DNA of 51,105 bases from an uncultured bacterium (GTDB lineage: Bacteria; Verrucomicrobiota; Kiritimatiellia; PWTM01). Both the position numbers and the translations under genes were made by a program. Positions within the stretch are counted from its first letter, which is position 1; the number at the start of each line of letters is the position of its first letter. The notes beneath the pieces were generated by a model, which had not been told where the DNA came from, did not search any database, and saw nothing but the letters and a program-made list of their open reading frames with translations. The stretch lies in NCBI GenBank assembly GCA_937139365.1, contig CAKZPT010000010.1, forward strand, positions 1 to 51,105, given 5' to 3'. Positions 27,404-38,643 of the stretch are shown piece after piece.

Positions 27404-29875
27404 GGGGGGGGCGGCATTCGCCGCGCCGTCGCCGGCGGCCTCATCGGCTTCCTCCGGTGCAACGGCGGTGGCCGAGACGACGCGGTCGCCGGGTTCGAGC
27501 TGGATCACCCGCACGCCTTGCGTGATGCGGCTGATCACCCGGATATCGGGCACGCCGACGCGGATCATCTGCCCCTTCTCGGTGATGACCATCAGCTGGT
27601 CCTGTTCCGCGACGGCGTGCGCGGCGACCAGCGGGCCGTTGCGGTCGGAGGTCTTCATCGTGATCAACCCCTTGCCGCCGCGCCGCTGGGCGCGGTACTC
27701 CTCGAACGAGGTGCGCTTCCCGTAGCCGTTCTCGGAGATGCACAGCAGCGTCGCGGCGGGGTCCACCACCTCGATGGCGACGACCGCGTCGTTCTCCCGG
27801 GCCAGCTCGATGCCCTTCACGCCGACGGTGTCGCGGCCCTGGTCGCGCAGTTGCTCCTCGTGGAACCGGATGCTCATGCCCTGGCGCGTGACGAGGATCA
27901 GCTCGTTGTTGCCGCCCGTCTGGCGGACACCCATCAGCCGGTCGCCCTCCTCGACGCGGATCGCGATGATCCCGCCGGCCCGCGGGTTTCCGAACGCGGC
28001 GAGGTTGGTCTTTTTGACGATGCCGCCCTCGGTCGCGAACACGAGGAACCGGTCGGCGGAAAAGTCCCGGACTCGGATCAACGCCGCGATCTTCTCGTCG
28101 CCGCCGATCTCCAGGAAGTTGACGATCGCCTTTCCGCGGGCGGCCCGGCCGGCCTCGGGCACCTCGTAGACCTTCTTCCAGTAGACCCGGCCCTGTTCGG
28201 TGAAGAACAGGAGGTAATCGTGCGTCGAGGCCGTGAAGACGTGCTCGACGTAGTCCTCCTGGCGGGTGTCCATCCCGACGACGCCCTTGCCGCCGCGCCG
28301 CTGCTGGCGGAAGGTGGAGACGGGCATCCGCTTGATGTAGCCGGCGTGGCTGATCGTCAGCACGCAGCCGCGGTCGGCGATCAGGTCCTCGATCTCGATC
28401 TCGCCTTCGTCGGGGACGATCTCGGTGCGGCGCGGATCGGCGTACTTCCGTTTGAGTTCGAGCAGATCGGCGCGGATCTCGAGGTAGATCTTCCGCGGGT
28501 TGGCCAACAGGTCCTCGAGGCGGTTGATCTCCTTGAGCAGCGCCTCGTACTCGGCCTCGACCTTGTCGCGCTCGAGGTTGGTGAGCTGGTACAGCCGCAG
28601 GTCGAGGATCGCGTTGGCCTGCGCCTCGCTGAGGCCGAAGCGCTCCATCAGGCCGGCGCGGGCCGCGTCGCGGTCGCGCGATTCGCGGATCAGCCGGACG
28701 ACCGCGTCGAGGTGGTCGAGAGCGATCTTGAGGCCCTCGAGGATGTGGGCGCGGGCGTTGGCCTTGTCGAGCTCGAAGCGGAAGCGGCGGGTGAAGACCT
28801 CGAACCGGTGGTCGAGGTAGCGGCGCAGCAGTTCGCGCAGCGTCAGGGTGCGCGGGCGCCCGCGGTCGATCGCCAGCAGGATCGCGCCGAAGGTGGTCTC
28901 CAGCGGCGTGTGCTCGTAGAGATTGTTGAGGATCACCCGCGGCACCGCGCCGCGCTTGAGTTCCACGACGATGCGGATGCCGTCCTTGTCCGACTCGTCC
29001 CGCACGTCGGAGACGCCCTCGATCGCCCGGTTGTTGACGAGCTCGGCGATCTTCTCCACCAGCGCCGCCTTGTTGACGGCATAGGGGATCTCCGTGATGA
29101 CGATGCTCTCGCGGCCCTGCGGGCCTTCCTCGACGCCGGCTCGTCCGCGCACCTTCAGCAGGCCGCGGCCGGTTTCGTACATCTTTCGGATCTCGGCGAC
29201 GCCGCACAGCAGCCCGCCGGTGGGAAAGTCCGGCCCGCGGATGTGCCGCAGCAGCTCCCCGGTTTCGCTGTCCGGGTTGTCGATCATCGCGACGAGGGCG
29301 TCCACGACCTCCCCAAGGTTGTGCGGGGGGATGTTGGTCGCCATCCCGACGGCGATGCCGGTGGCGCCATTGACCAGCAGGTTCGGAAGGCGGGCGGGCA
29401 GGACCTTCGGCTCCTGCAGCGACTCGTCGAAGTTCGGTTGCATATCGACGGTCGACTTCTCGATATCGGCCAGCATCTCCTCCGCGAGGGGGTGGAGGCG
29501 GCACTCGGTGTAGCGGTATGCGGCGGGCGGGTCGCCGTCGATCGAACCGAAGTTGCCCTGCCCCTCGATGAGCGGGGTTCGCATCGCGAAGTCCTGCCCC
29601 ATGCGCACCAGGGTGTCGTAGACGGCCGCATCGCCGTGAGGGTGATAGTTGCCGATGACCTCGCCGACGACCTTGGCGCACTTCACGAACGGCTTCGAGC
29701 TGGTCCAGCCCCGCTCGCGCATCGCGTAGAGGATGCGGCGGTTGCCGGGCTTGAGGCCGTCGCGGACGTCGGGCAGGGCGCGGCCGACGATGACCGACAT
29801 CGAGTAGTCGATGTAGGCCCGCTGCATCTCCTCTTCGAGGTTGACGGGGACGGTTCGTTCGCCTTGCGTGTACAT
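27395..29875 (-). CDS. gyrA: DNA gyrase subunit A
   Basis: 826 residues, full length. The N-terminal breakage-reunion domain has RPAL-type start PVNLEEEMQRAYIDYSMSVI, the quinolone region YHPHGDAAVYDTLVRMGQDF, and the catalytic Tyr in AAYRYTECRL. The C-terminal wheel of beta-pinwheel blades carries the GyrA-box QQRRGGKGVVGM and a similar QRRGGKGLITM. It cleaves and rejoins DNA during negative supercoiling. The position equal to E. coli Ser83 is Ala, while the Asp87 position is conserved. It follows gyrB by 27 bp on the same strand. The acidic Ala-rich tail (EEADEAAGDGAANAAPP) is normal for the family. Confidence 0.97.
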   Translation of the reverse strand: MYTQGERTVPVNLEEEMQRAYIDYSMSVIVGRALPDVRDGLKPGNRRILYAMRERGWTSSKPFVKCAKVVGEVIGNYHPHGDAAVYDTLVRMGQDFAMRTPLIEGQGNFGSIDGDPPAAYRYTECRLHPLAEEMLADIEKSTVDMQPNFDESLQEPKVLPARLPNLLVNGATGIAVGMATNIPPHNLGEVVDALVAMIDNPDSETGELLRHIRGPDFPTGGLLCGVAEIRKMYETGRGLLKVRGRAGVEEGPQGRESIVITEIPYAVNKAALVEKIAELVNNRAIEGVSDVRDESDKDGIRIVVELKRGAVPRVILNNLYEHTPLETTFGAILLAIDRGRPRTLTLRELLRRYLDHRFEVFTRRFRFELDKANARAHILEGLKIALDHLDAVVRLIRESRDRDAARAGLMERFGLSEAQANAILDLRLYQLTNLERDKVEAEYEALLKEINRLEDLLANPRKIYLEIRADLLELKRKYADPRRTEIVPDEGEIEIEDLIADRGCVLTISHAGYIKRMPVSTFRQQRRGGKGVVGMDTRQEDYVEHVFTASTHDYLLFFTEQGRVYWKKVYEVPEAGRAARGKAIVNFLEIGGDEKIAALIRVRDFSADRFLVFATEGGIVKKTNLAAFGNPRAGGIIAIRVEEGDRLMGVRQTGGNNELILVTRQGMSIRFHEEQLRDQGRDTVGVKGIELARENDAVVAIEVVDPAATLLCISENGYGKRTSFEEYRAQRRGGKGLITMKTSDRNGPLVAAHAVAEQDQLMVITEKGQMIRVGVPDIRVISRITQGVRVIQLEPGDRVVSATAVAPEEADEAAGDGAANAAPPSA

Positions 29876-29902
29876 GGTCGGCCGGTCCTTCCGCCGGAAG
29901 CG

Positions 29903-32425
<2,523 letters not shown>

Positions 32426-32560
32426 TCATGATATCAGCAACCCCCTCCGGTGGCAAGTGGTGTGAGCCCGGAAAGCCAGGCAAAATGTGTTGCGTAAATA
32501 AATGGTGATGAATAATTAATATACATCTTCTTCGCAGCGCATCCGCGCGGCGAAGAGGGA

Positions 32561-34159
32561 TCAGTCCGCCGGCTCCAGCCACCAAAGCCCGCCGAACTCG
32601 TCGCGTTCCAGTTGCCGTAGGCGCGGAGCCAGCAACCGCGCCAGCTCCTCAATGCTCTTTGCCCTCGCGGGAAACCGCCGCACGAGCGCCGGTGGCGGCC
32701 TGCGGGGGTCGCCGACGATCAGCACTCGGGCCGCCGTGCCGGTGGGGGATTGCTCCCAGAGATCCACCACCGGGCAGGGGGCGTGGTAACGAAGAGATCG
32801 CGCGAACACCGTTCCGTTGGCGGTCCAGAGTTCATCGCCTTCGCGCGCCACGCGCAGCGCGGCCGCGGACTGGGCCCGGTGCAGATCGCCCGCCGGGTTC
32901 TTCAGGAGCCCCATGCCCCCGGTCCAGTTGTGCAGCGTCAGCGCGCCGGCCAACAGCCATATGGAACGTGCCGCGGCCTGGACGACCTCAACAACGGCGG
33001 CGGCCGACAGCCACGTCGGCGCCAACGCCATCACCCACAGCTCCGGATTGCCCGGCTCCATCCAGATCAACAAGACGGCGTGCGCCGCCCACCACGCGCC
33101 CGCCGCGACGGCCAGTTTCCAAGGATTGGAAGCCGACGACCGCAAGTTTTCCAATCCTTGGACACTCCCGCCCGATCGACGCCGCCGCGCGCCTCGAACC
33201 ACACCGGCCACCGCGCCCAAACCCGCCGCCACCAGCATCATCAGCGTCGCGCCGGCCGCATAAACACGCCGGCGCGGGATCGAGCGGCCCAGATGGGCTT
33301 CCTCCTCCAGCATGCGCGCCGGAAACCGGGCCTCCAACGCTTGCCGGACGACCGGTTCCGCGAACAGAAAATTGCCGGCCGCCAGCGACTGCCCCCAGCC
33401 GACTGCCGCCTTCGCGAACGCCTCGACCCTCGCTCCCCCCTCGGCCCGCAGCGGGTCGGGTCCGCCGACAATGTGGGTCGGCCGCATCCCGGCCGCCGCG
33501 TACGCCCCCGCGACAAGCGCAGCCGCCAATACCGTGAACGACGCGGCCGCGCGCCATCCGCGCCGCAGCCAAAGCCAGAGCGGGATCGCCCCGAACACCG
33601 CAAAGGCGGAAAACACGTGCAGCAGGACAGCCAGGGCCCCGAGCGCGGAGGCGGTGGCCGTCGCAAACCCTCCCCGACCCCGCGCAGCCGCAGCCAGGCG
33701 CCACGTGCCGAGCGCGCAGGCGAGCGCGGGCGCGTAGATCTCGGCCTCCGCCGCATAGCGCCAGAAACCGTACGAGCCCGCCAGCGCCGCCGCGCACGCC
33801 GCAGCGCGACTCGCGCCCACCCCCTCGCGGCGGGCGAGGCCGGCGAGCAGGACCACCGACAGCCCCGCCGCGAGCGCGCCGAACGTCGCCATCGTCGGCA
33901 GCGCCCTCACGGCCGGCAGGACCAGCGCGGTCAGGCGATGGACTCCGCGCATGAGGGGCAGATACAGCAAATGGTGCGAATGCAACAGGGCGCGCCCATG
34001 GGCCCGTTCAACGGCATGGGCAAAATCGTAGGCGTCCTCGGCCTCGGTCCGGTTGACGGGCTGTGTCCAAAGGTAGAAAAGCACGAGCGCCGCGGCGCAG
34101 GCCGCCGGGGTCCATCGGCCAGCGGCGGGATGGGACGGCAAATCGTGCGGCTCGCTCAC
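32561..34159 (-). CDS. DUF2723-like polytopic membrane protein
   Basis: 532 residues with about 8-10 hydrophobic helices. The N-terminus has TEAEDAYDFAHAVERAHG, then LLHSHHLLYLPLMRGVHR, an acidic residue pair followed by a His-rich periplasmic loop, like GT-C/DUF2723 proteins that use lipid-linked sugars. The final 90 residues are a soluble domain. Residues about 333-347 come from an inverted repeat (33118-33162) that adds VQGLENLRSSASNPWKL without breaking the frame. The GTG at 34159 is the start, 2 bp after the fumarase stop, so the genes are co-translated. Function not established. Confidence 0.65.
   Translation of the reverse strand: MSEPHDLPSHPAAGRWTPAACAAALVLFYLWTQPVNRTEAEDAYDFAHAVERAHGRALLHSHHLLYLPLMRGVHRLTALVLPAVRALPTMATFGALAAGLSVVLLAGLARREGVGASRAAACAAALAGSYGFWRYAAEAEIYAPALACALGTWRLAAAARGRGGFATATASALGALAVLLHVFSAFAVFGAIPLWLWLRRGWRAAASFTVLAAALVAGAYAAAGMRPTHIVGGPDPLRAEGGARVEAFAKAAVGWGQSLAAGNFLFAEPVVRQALEARFPARMLEEEAHLGRSIPRRRVYAAGATLMMLVAAGLGAVAGVVRGARRRRSGGSVQGLENLRSSASNPWKLAVAAGAWWAAHAVLLIWMEPGNPELWVMALAPTWLSAAAVVEVVQAAARSIWLLAGALTLHNWTGGMGLLKNPAGDLHRAQSAAALRVAREGDELWTANGTVFARSLRYHAPCPVVDLWEQSPTGTAARVLIVGDPRRPPPALVRRFPARAKSIEELARLLAPRLRQLERDEFGGLWWLEPAD
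33118..33162. repeat. REP-like inverted repeat inside a coding sequence
   Basis: 14-nt perfect arms TCCAAGGATTGGAA (33118-33131) and TTCCAATCCTTGGA (33149-33162) around a 17-nt loop. Each arm is itself nearly palindromic. Its composition differs from the surrounding GC-rich gene, and it encodes an in-frame, low-homology insert between two membrane segments. The arm sequence resembles short palindromic elements that are scattered in PVC genomes. That it is mobile is inference. Confidence 0.7.
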
Positions 34160-34161
34160 CG

Positions 34162-35001
34162 TCAGACCACCTCGTGTGTGTGCCGGTGGCTGTGGCAGTC
34201 GAGGTTCACGGCCACCGGTAGCGAGGCAATGTGACAGGGGTGAGACTTCACGTGGACCGCTAGGGCCGTCGTGTCGCCGCCCAGCCCCATCGGCCCGAGT
34301 CCCGTCGCGTTGAGGCGTTCGAAGACCTCCGCCTCCATCCCGCGGTCCAGCGGATCCTCCGCCGGTTCGCCGAACGGCCGCAGGAGCGCGTCCTTGGCCA
34401 GCATCGCGGCCAGCTCGAACGTTCCCCCAAGGCCCACACCAACGACGAGCGGGGGGCACGCGTTGCCCCCGGACTCGACGACTGTCCGCACGACAAAATC
34501 GACGACGCCGGCCCGGCCGTCGGCCGGCGTCAGCATGGCCAGCCGCGACATGTTTTCGCAGCCGCCCCCTTTTTCCATGAAATCCACCTCCATCCGGTCG
34601 CCCTCGGCCAGCCGCAGATGGACCACCGCCGGCGTATTGTCGCCGGTGTTGCCGCGGTCGAGGGGATGCCGCACCATGCTCGGCCGTAAGCCGAACCGTC
34701 GCCATCCTTCCCGAACGGCCTCGTGCACGACCCCGACGGGATCGAATCGCAAACGGATGTCGCGGCCGATGGTCAGCCGCACGACCGCCACACCGGTGTC
34801 TTGGCAGAGCGGCCTACGTTCCGCCCGGGCAATCTCCGCGTTGTCCACCAGTTGGCGCAGGACCGAGCAACCGGCACAGGAGCGCTCGGTAGCCAGGCGC
34901 CGTTGCAACGCCTCCGCCTCGCGCGCATCCAGGTCGAAGCTGGCCCGCTCGATGCAGCGCAGCACCGCCTCGCGGACTTCGTCGGCACCGATCTCGCGCA
35001 T
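34162..35001 (-). CDS. Class I fumarate hydratase (or tartrate dehydratase) alpha subunit
   Basis: 279 residues matching the alpha/N-terminal domain of the two-subunit class I fumarase/L(+)-tartrate dehydratase family. The three cysteines that bind the catalytic 4Fe-4S cluster are present in RPLCQDTGVAVV, MEKGGGCENMSRL and ESGGNACPPLVVGVGLGG, and the end LPVAVNLDCHSHRHTHEVV is typical. The enzyme interconverts fumarate and malate in the TCA cycle. The matching beta subunit would normally follow directly but does not; a membrane protein gene starts 2 bp later instead. Fumarase versus tartrate dehydratase cannot be settled from the sequence. Confidence 0.85.
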   Translation of the reverse strand: MREIGADEVREAVLRCIERASFDLDAREAEALQRRLATERSCAGCSVLRQLVDNAEIARAERRPLCQDTGVAVVRLTIGRDIRLRFDPVGVVHEAVREGWRRFGLRPSMVRHPLDRGNTGDNTPAVVHLRLAEGDRMEVDFMEKGGGCENMSRLAMLTPADGRAGVVDFVVRTVVESGGNACPPLVVGVGLGGTFELAAMLAKDALLRPFGEPAEDPLDRGMEAEVFERLNATGLGPMGLGGDTTALAVHVKSHPCHIASLPVAVNLDCHSHRHTHEVV

Positions 35002-35317
35002 GCCGCAACGATGTCACCCGCCAACGACGAGTTCAAGGCGTCACCTTTCCCCTCGGCGGATGGCCAGGCGTAACGGCGGGGCCGGCGACGACCTGAACGG
35101 GAGAACAGCTTTCCACGCCGACGGGGCCGCAGGCTCGCCGGCTCCGTTCGCCGACACGCCGGCCTCCGCGGCTGACCGCGTCCTACCGATCCCGTCGTTG
35201 AGCCCTTCCGAGGGGACAGGCACGTTCGCTTATCTCGGACATGATTCATCATCAACAAGCACGAATGGGGACAGGCACGAATGCGAGGGCGACAGGCGCA
35301 ACTACTGGCGCCGTCGG
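35002..35317. other. Gap with short repeated motif
   Basis: About 315 bases between the fumarase start and the heparinase-like stop. No gene is seen. The notable content is the repeated GGGGACAGGCACG motif annotated at 35212-35302. Confidence 0.5.
35212..35302. repeat. Repeated GGGGACAGGCACG motif (RAYT/REP-like)
   Basis: The 13-mer GGGGACAGGCACG occurs at 35212-35224 and 35267-35279, with a degenerate third copy GGGCGACAGGCGCA at about 35287-35300. The reverse reading, CGTGCCTGTCCCC, is a motif often found around REP-associated tyrosine transposase (RAYT) sites. No transposase gene is present, so this may be an orphan element or the scar of one. Confidence 0.5.
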
Positions 35318-37313
35318 CTAGAAGCGGACGGACCGCTGTGAGCCACCCTCGAAATCCAGTTCCAAAGTGGTTTCGCCCGCCTTCGCGGCCCGCACCGGGC
35401 AGGTCGCCGGGCCGGGCGTGGGTGGGGGTCAGGACGAATACCCACGTGGCGGTGGCGACCGGCCCACCGGAGAACACCGCCACCGGGACGGGTCGTACGC
35501 CGCCGTACCCCTTCGACGGATCCGGCACCCAGCCCAACAGGAACGGCACGGTCTGCCCTTTCATCACCGTCGCCGCCTCGGGCCCGAAGGCCCGGACGGC
35601 CAGGCCGAGGCCCGCTCCTATGGTGGCCGCCGTCAGCCCCGTGACCACCGCATCGGCGGCATCCAGATGAAAGAGCGCTTCGTAACGGTGCGGCTACCCG
35701 TCCGGCAATTCAAGGCGATCGATCGCCACAAACAGGTTCGGTTTCACGAACACCACCTGCCGTGTATGCCGTGCCAGCCGGCGGGCATCGCGGCCCCATC
35801 CCTCGTCGTAGGCCGCCTCGGCCCAGTCGGCCGTTTCGTTCGTGCCCCATCGCAGCGGGACCGCCTCGCGGACTACCCACGTCTCTTTCGAGGATTTTCG
35901 ACGGTTCAGCTCCTGCCCGTCCACAAGCACGACGTTGTGAGCGCGGGACGAGAGCACATGTCGCCGCCACTGGCTGGCATCGTAGGTGTAGTTCCCGCCC
36001 TCGATCAGCAGCGGGCGGCCATGGGCGCTCAGGATGACGTTGAGCTTGTCTTCATGCTGGTGGCCATAGGCGAAGGGCCCCGCGTCGAACGCCAGCCACG
36101 TGGCGTTGGTGTCCCAACTTGACCGAAAAAACACCTGGCCCGCCCAGGGCAGCACGCGGAAGGGGCTGGGAGGCGGCACCCCGTCCCGGCCATTGCTCGC
36201 CACCGACCGGAAGTCGGCCCGGTTTGGAAACCATTCGGCCGCCTCTGCCAACGGCCGGCGAACGTCGTTTGCGCCGGAATCGTTGAACGGCGGCATCCGG
36301 CGGTCGGGTTGCATACAGGCGACGAAGTAGTCAAACATCCGCTCCAGTCTGGCCAGATGCGCCGGCGGCGGCGCGAACGGCGTCCGTTTCGACAGCCGGA
36401 CGGGGCCGAGAAAATTCATCAGGCTCACCCAATGGTAGCCGGGCGCTAACTCGAACTGGACGCCGTCGGGGTAGACCTGGATGTCGAGCTCGGCTGTCAG
36501 ACGCTCGAGCGCCGTGCGGCGCCAGGCGTCGGCCTTCCGAAATTCCGGGAACAGGGCGCCGACGTGGTAGAGCCCGTTGGCCTCCATCGTCAGCCAGTTG
36601 CCGCCGGTCTTGAACTTCATCAGGTACTGCGCGTGCTCGACCCAGCTGGCCAGCCAGAGGAGAAGCGTGTCGTCATCGAAGGAACGGGACGCGAGGATGC
36701 GGCTCCAGACATTCGGCCACACGATGCCGGCGCGGATGCCCGCCTCGATGGTCCGCCAACGGGAGCTGGGTCCGTTGTCGGGCCGCTCGACCGGCACGGG
36801 GCAGTCGTGGATCCACGATCGAATCTGCTCGGCGAGCTTCTGGGCGTAGGCTTCGTCGCCGGTGTCGTAAAACGCCTGGGCCAGCGCCGTCCATTCGGCG
36901 TGGCGGTTGAGCTGCCAGGTCCATTCGTGGTTTCGCGGCCATTTCGAGTCCGGCTGCGTCGTCGGGTTGAAGGCCCAGTCGATCCGCTCCCCGAACTCCC
37001 AGGGGATGCCGATGGATTCCATCCGGTGACGCATCGCGGCCCGCGCACGGCTGGTGGAGGCGCCGGGGGCACGCCCGACGGCCGCGGGATCCTGCGGCCA
37101 GCGAGGCACCGTCCGGGTGCGCAGATGCCGGGCTAGGGCTACAGCGGCGCCCACGGCATCGCCCCGCGCCCAAGCGTTGCTGCCATCCGCCAAGGCCGGC
37201 CATGACCAGTCCGCCGCCTCCAGCAACGCGGCGCGGTCCAGACGGGGCCCTTCGTTCCCTCGCGCGGCCATTGCCGCCCACACGGGAAGAATCAGCCGGA
37301 TCAGTGTCTTCAT
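35318..37313 (-). pseudogene. Heparinase II/III-type polysaccharide lyase, interrupted
   Basis: Signal peptide (MKTLIRLILPVWAAMAA), then an (alpha/alpha) toroid (WTWQLNRHAEWTALAQAFYD, GIVWPNVWSRILASRSF, GNWLTMEANGLYHVGALFPE) and the heparinase II/III beta-sheet domain (AGQVFFRSSWDTNATWLAF, GPFAYGHQHEDKLNVILSA, GGNYTYDASQWRRHVLSSRA). The His/Tyr residues in GHQHED and NYTYD fit the lyase active site. A TAG at 35694-35696 (DRLELPDG-stop-PHRYEALFH) cuts off the last 120 residues, which stay in frame (KGQTVPFLLGWVPDP) until a shift at the G5 run 35424-35428; the end then reads TTLELDFEGGSQRSVRF. A product lacking only the C-terminal strands might fold. It overlaps the upstream gene by 4 bp. Confidence 0.8.
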
Positions 37314-38504
37314 GGCGAGTCCTTCGCCTCCACGGTCCAGCGGACCTCGCGGCCCGCCTCGACACATAACGGGACGCCCTCCGCCATCCCGTGGCCGGAT
37401 CGGACGGCCTCTGCGCCCGTCGCCGCGTTGCGGCACCGGTACCGCCGCTCGGCCTCAACGACGAACCACTCGGGAAACTGGTTGATACGTGGATCGTCGA
37501 GCGGCAGCTTCATGAACTCGCGGTAGCGCGGCCGATCGAAGACGACCCTGCCCTCCCAGACCCGGTCGGCGGCCACGACCAGCCGCAGGCGCGGGCCGTC
37601 GCGGACGGCTCCGAAGCGCACATCCGGGCACCACGGGCGGACGGTGACCCCCTGGATTTCCCACAGGGCGTACATCAGCGAGGTCCGAGCGAAATTGCCG
37701 TCGCCGCGCCACCCCTCGACCACGCCGTTCGACTGCTGCCGCGACCACATCGTCCGGATTTCCGAATCGACCCACTCGGCGGCCGACGCGACCGGCTCGC
37801 GGTTGAGCAGCGTGAGGGCACTCCCGATGGTGCCCGTGAGTCGTCGGCGGTGCGGCTCTGGCACACGCCGCCCCGGCCGGTGTAGTGCGCTTTGAGGCTC
37901 CCCAACGTCCGCCGCACCGCATCGCGGTAGGCCTCGACGCCGTCGAGCAGATACACCGTATAGAGGCCGTCGTAGTTGTAGCCCCAGTTGTCGGTCAGCT
38001 CGCTGGAGCGGGCGCCCGTGCGGGGATTGACTTTCAGATGGAACAGGCCGTGCTCGTTCACGGCCACCTCGAGCAGGCGGTCGTAGAGTTCGTGGAGCGG
38101 AGCGCGGTAGGCCTCGCGTTTGGCCGGCGCGGCATGGGCACAGGCCACGTACAGTTTGGACAAGCCGTTGATCACCTCGCACGAATGGTCGCCGAGCTTC
38201 AGCTCGGCCATGTCGCGCGTCGGATGGCGATCGCCATCGCGGCTATCGCCCAGGTTGCGGGGAATCAGGCCGCTGACCGGATCCGCGTGGGCCAGCCACC
38301 CGTCCACGTACTGCCGGCAGCGCCCGAACGCCTCCGCAGCCGCCGCGGCGTTACGGCCGGCGGCCTGGAACAGGGCCTCATCAGAGGCGCAAACCGGGAG
38401 GGGGCGAGGGCGGCGATGGCCCCGCCGGCGATACTGGCCGCCGCGGCTGGACGGATGACCGGCAGCATCGTCCGGAGTGTGCGCCGGATATGCCGAGACG
38501 ACAA
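37310..38504 (-). pseudogene. Secreted protein of a polysaccharide locus, frameshifted and probably deleted
   Basis: A signal-like start (TMLPVIRPAAAASIAGGAIA) leads after a shift at the G5 run 38400-38404 into CASDEALFQAAGRNAAAAAE, QYVDGWLAHADPVSGLIPRN, then DMAELKLGDHSCEVINGLSK, ELTDNWGYNYDGLYTVYLLD. After a second shift near 37840 it continues GTIGSALTLLNREPVASAAE, VVEGWRGDGNFARTSLMYAL and a small beta domain to TGA. The middle (IPRNLGDSRDGDRHPTRDM) seems too short for an alpha-toroid protein and probably marks an internal deletion near 38225. The stop overlaps the heparinase-like start (ATGA), so both acted in one glycan pathway. I do not know the enzymatic class; the helical parts resemble toroid hydrolases or lyases. 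Confidence 0.6.
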
Positions 38505-38643
38505 GACATCGGCGGCCCCGGCGGATGGAATGGGGACCGCCCGCCGGTCCGGGCGCCGGCCCGGCTTGACCCGCCCGGAACGACCAGTCTAGGTTGCCGC
38601 ACAGGGCCGCCCTCGACGGGCAGCCCGACAAGGAAGCGGGTTC

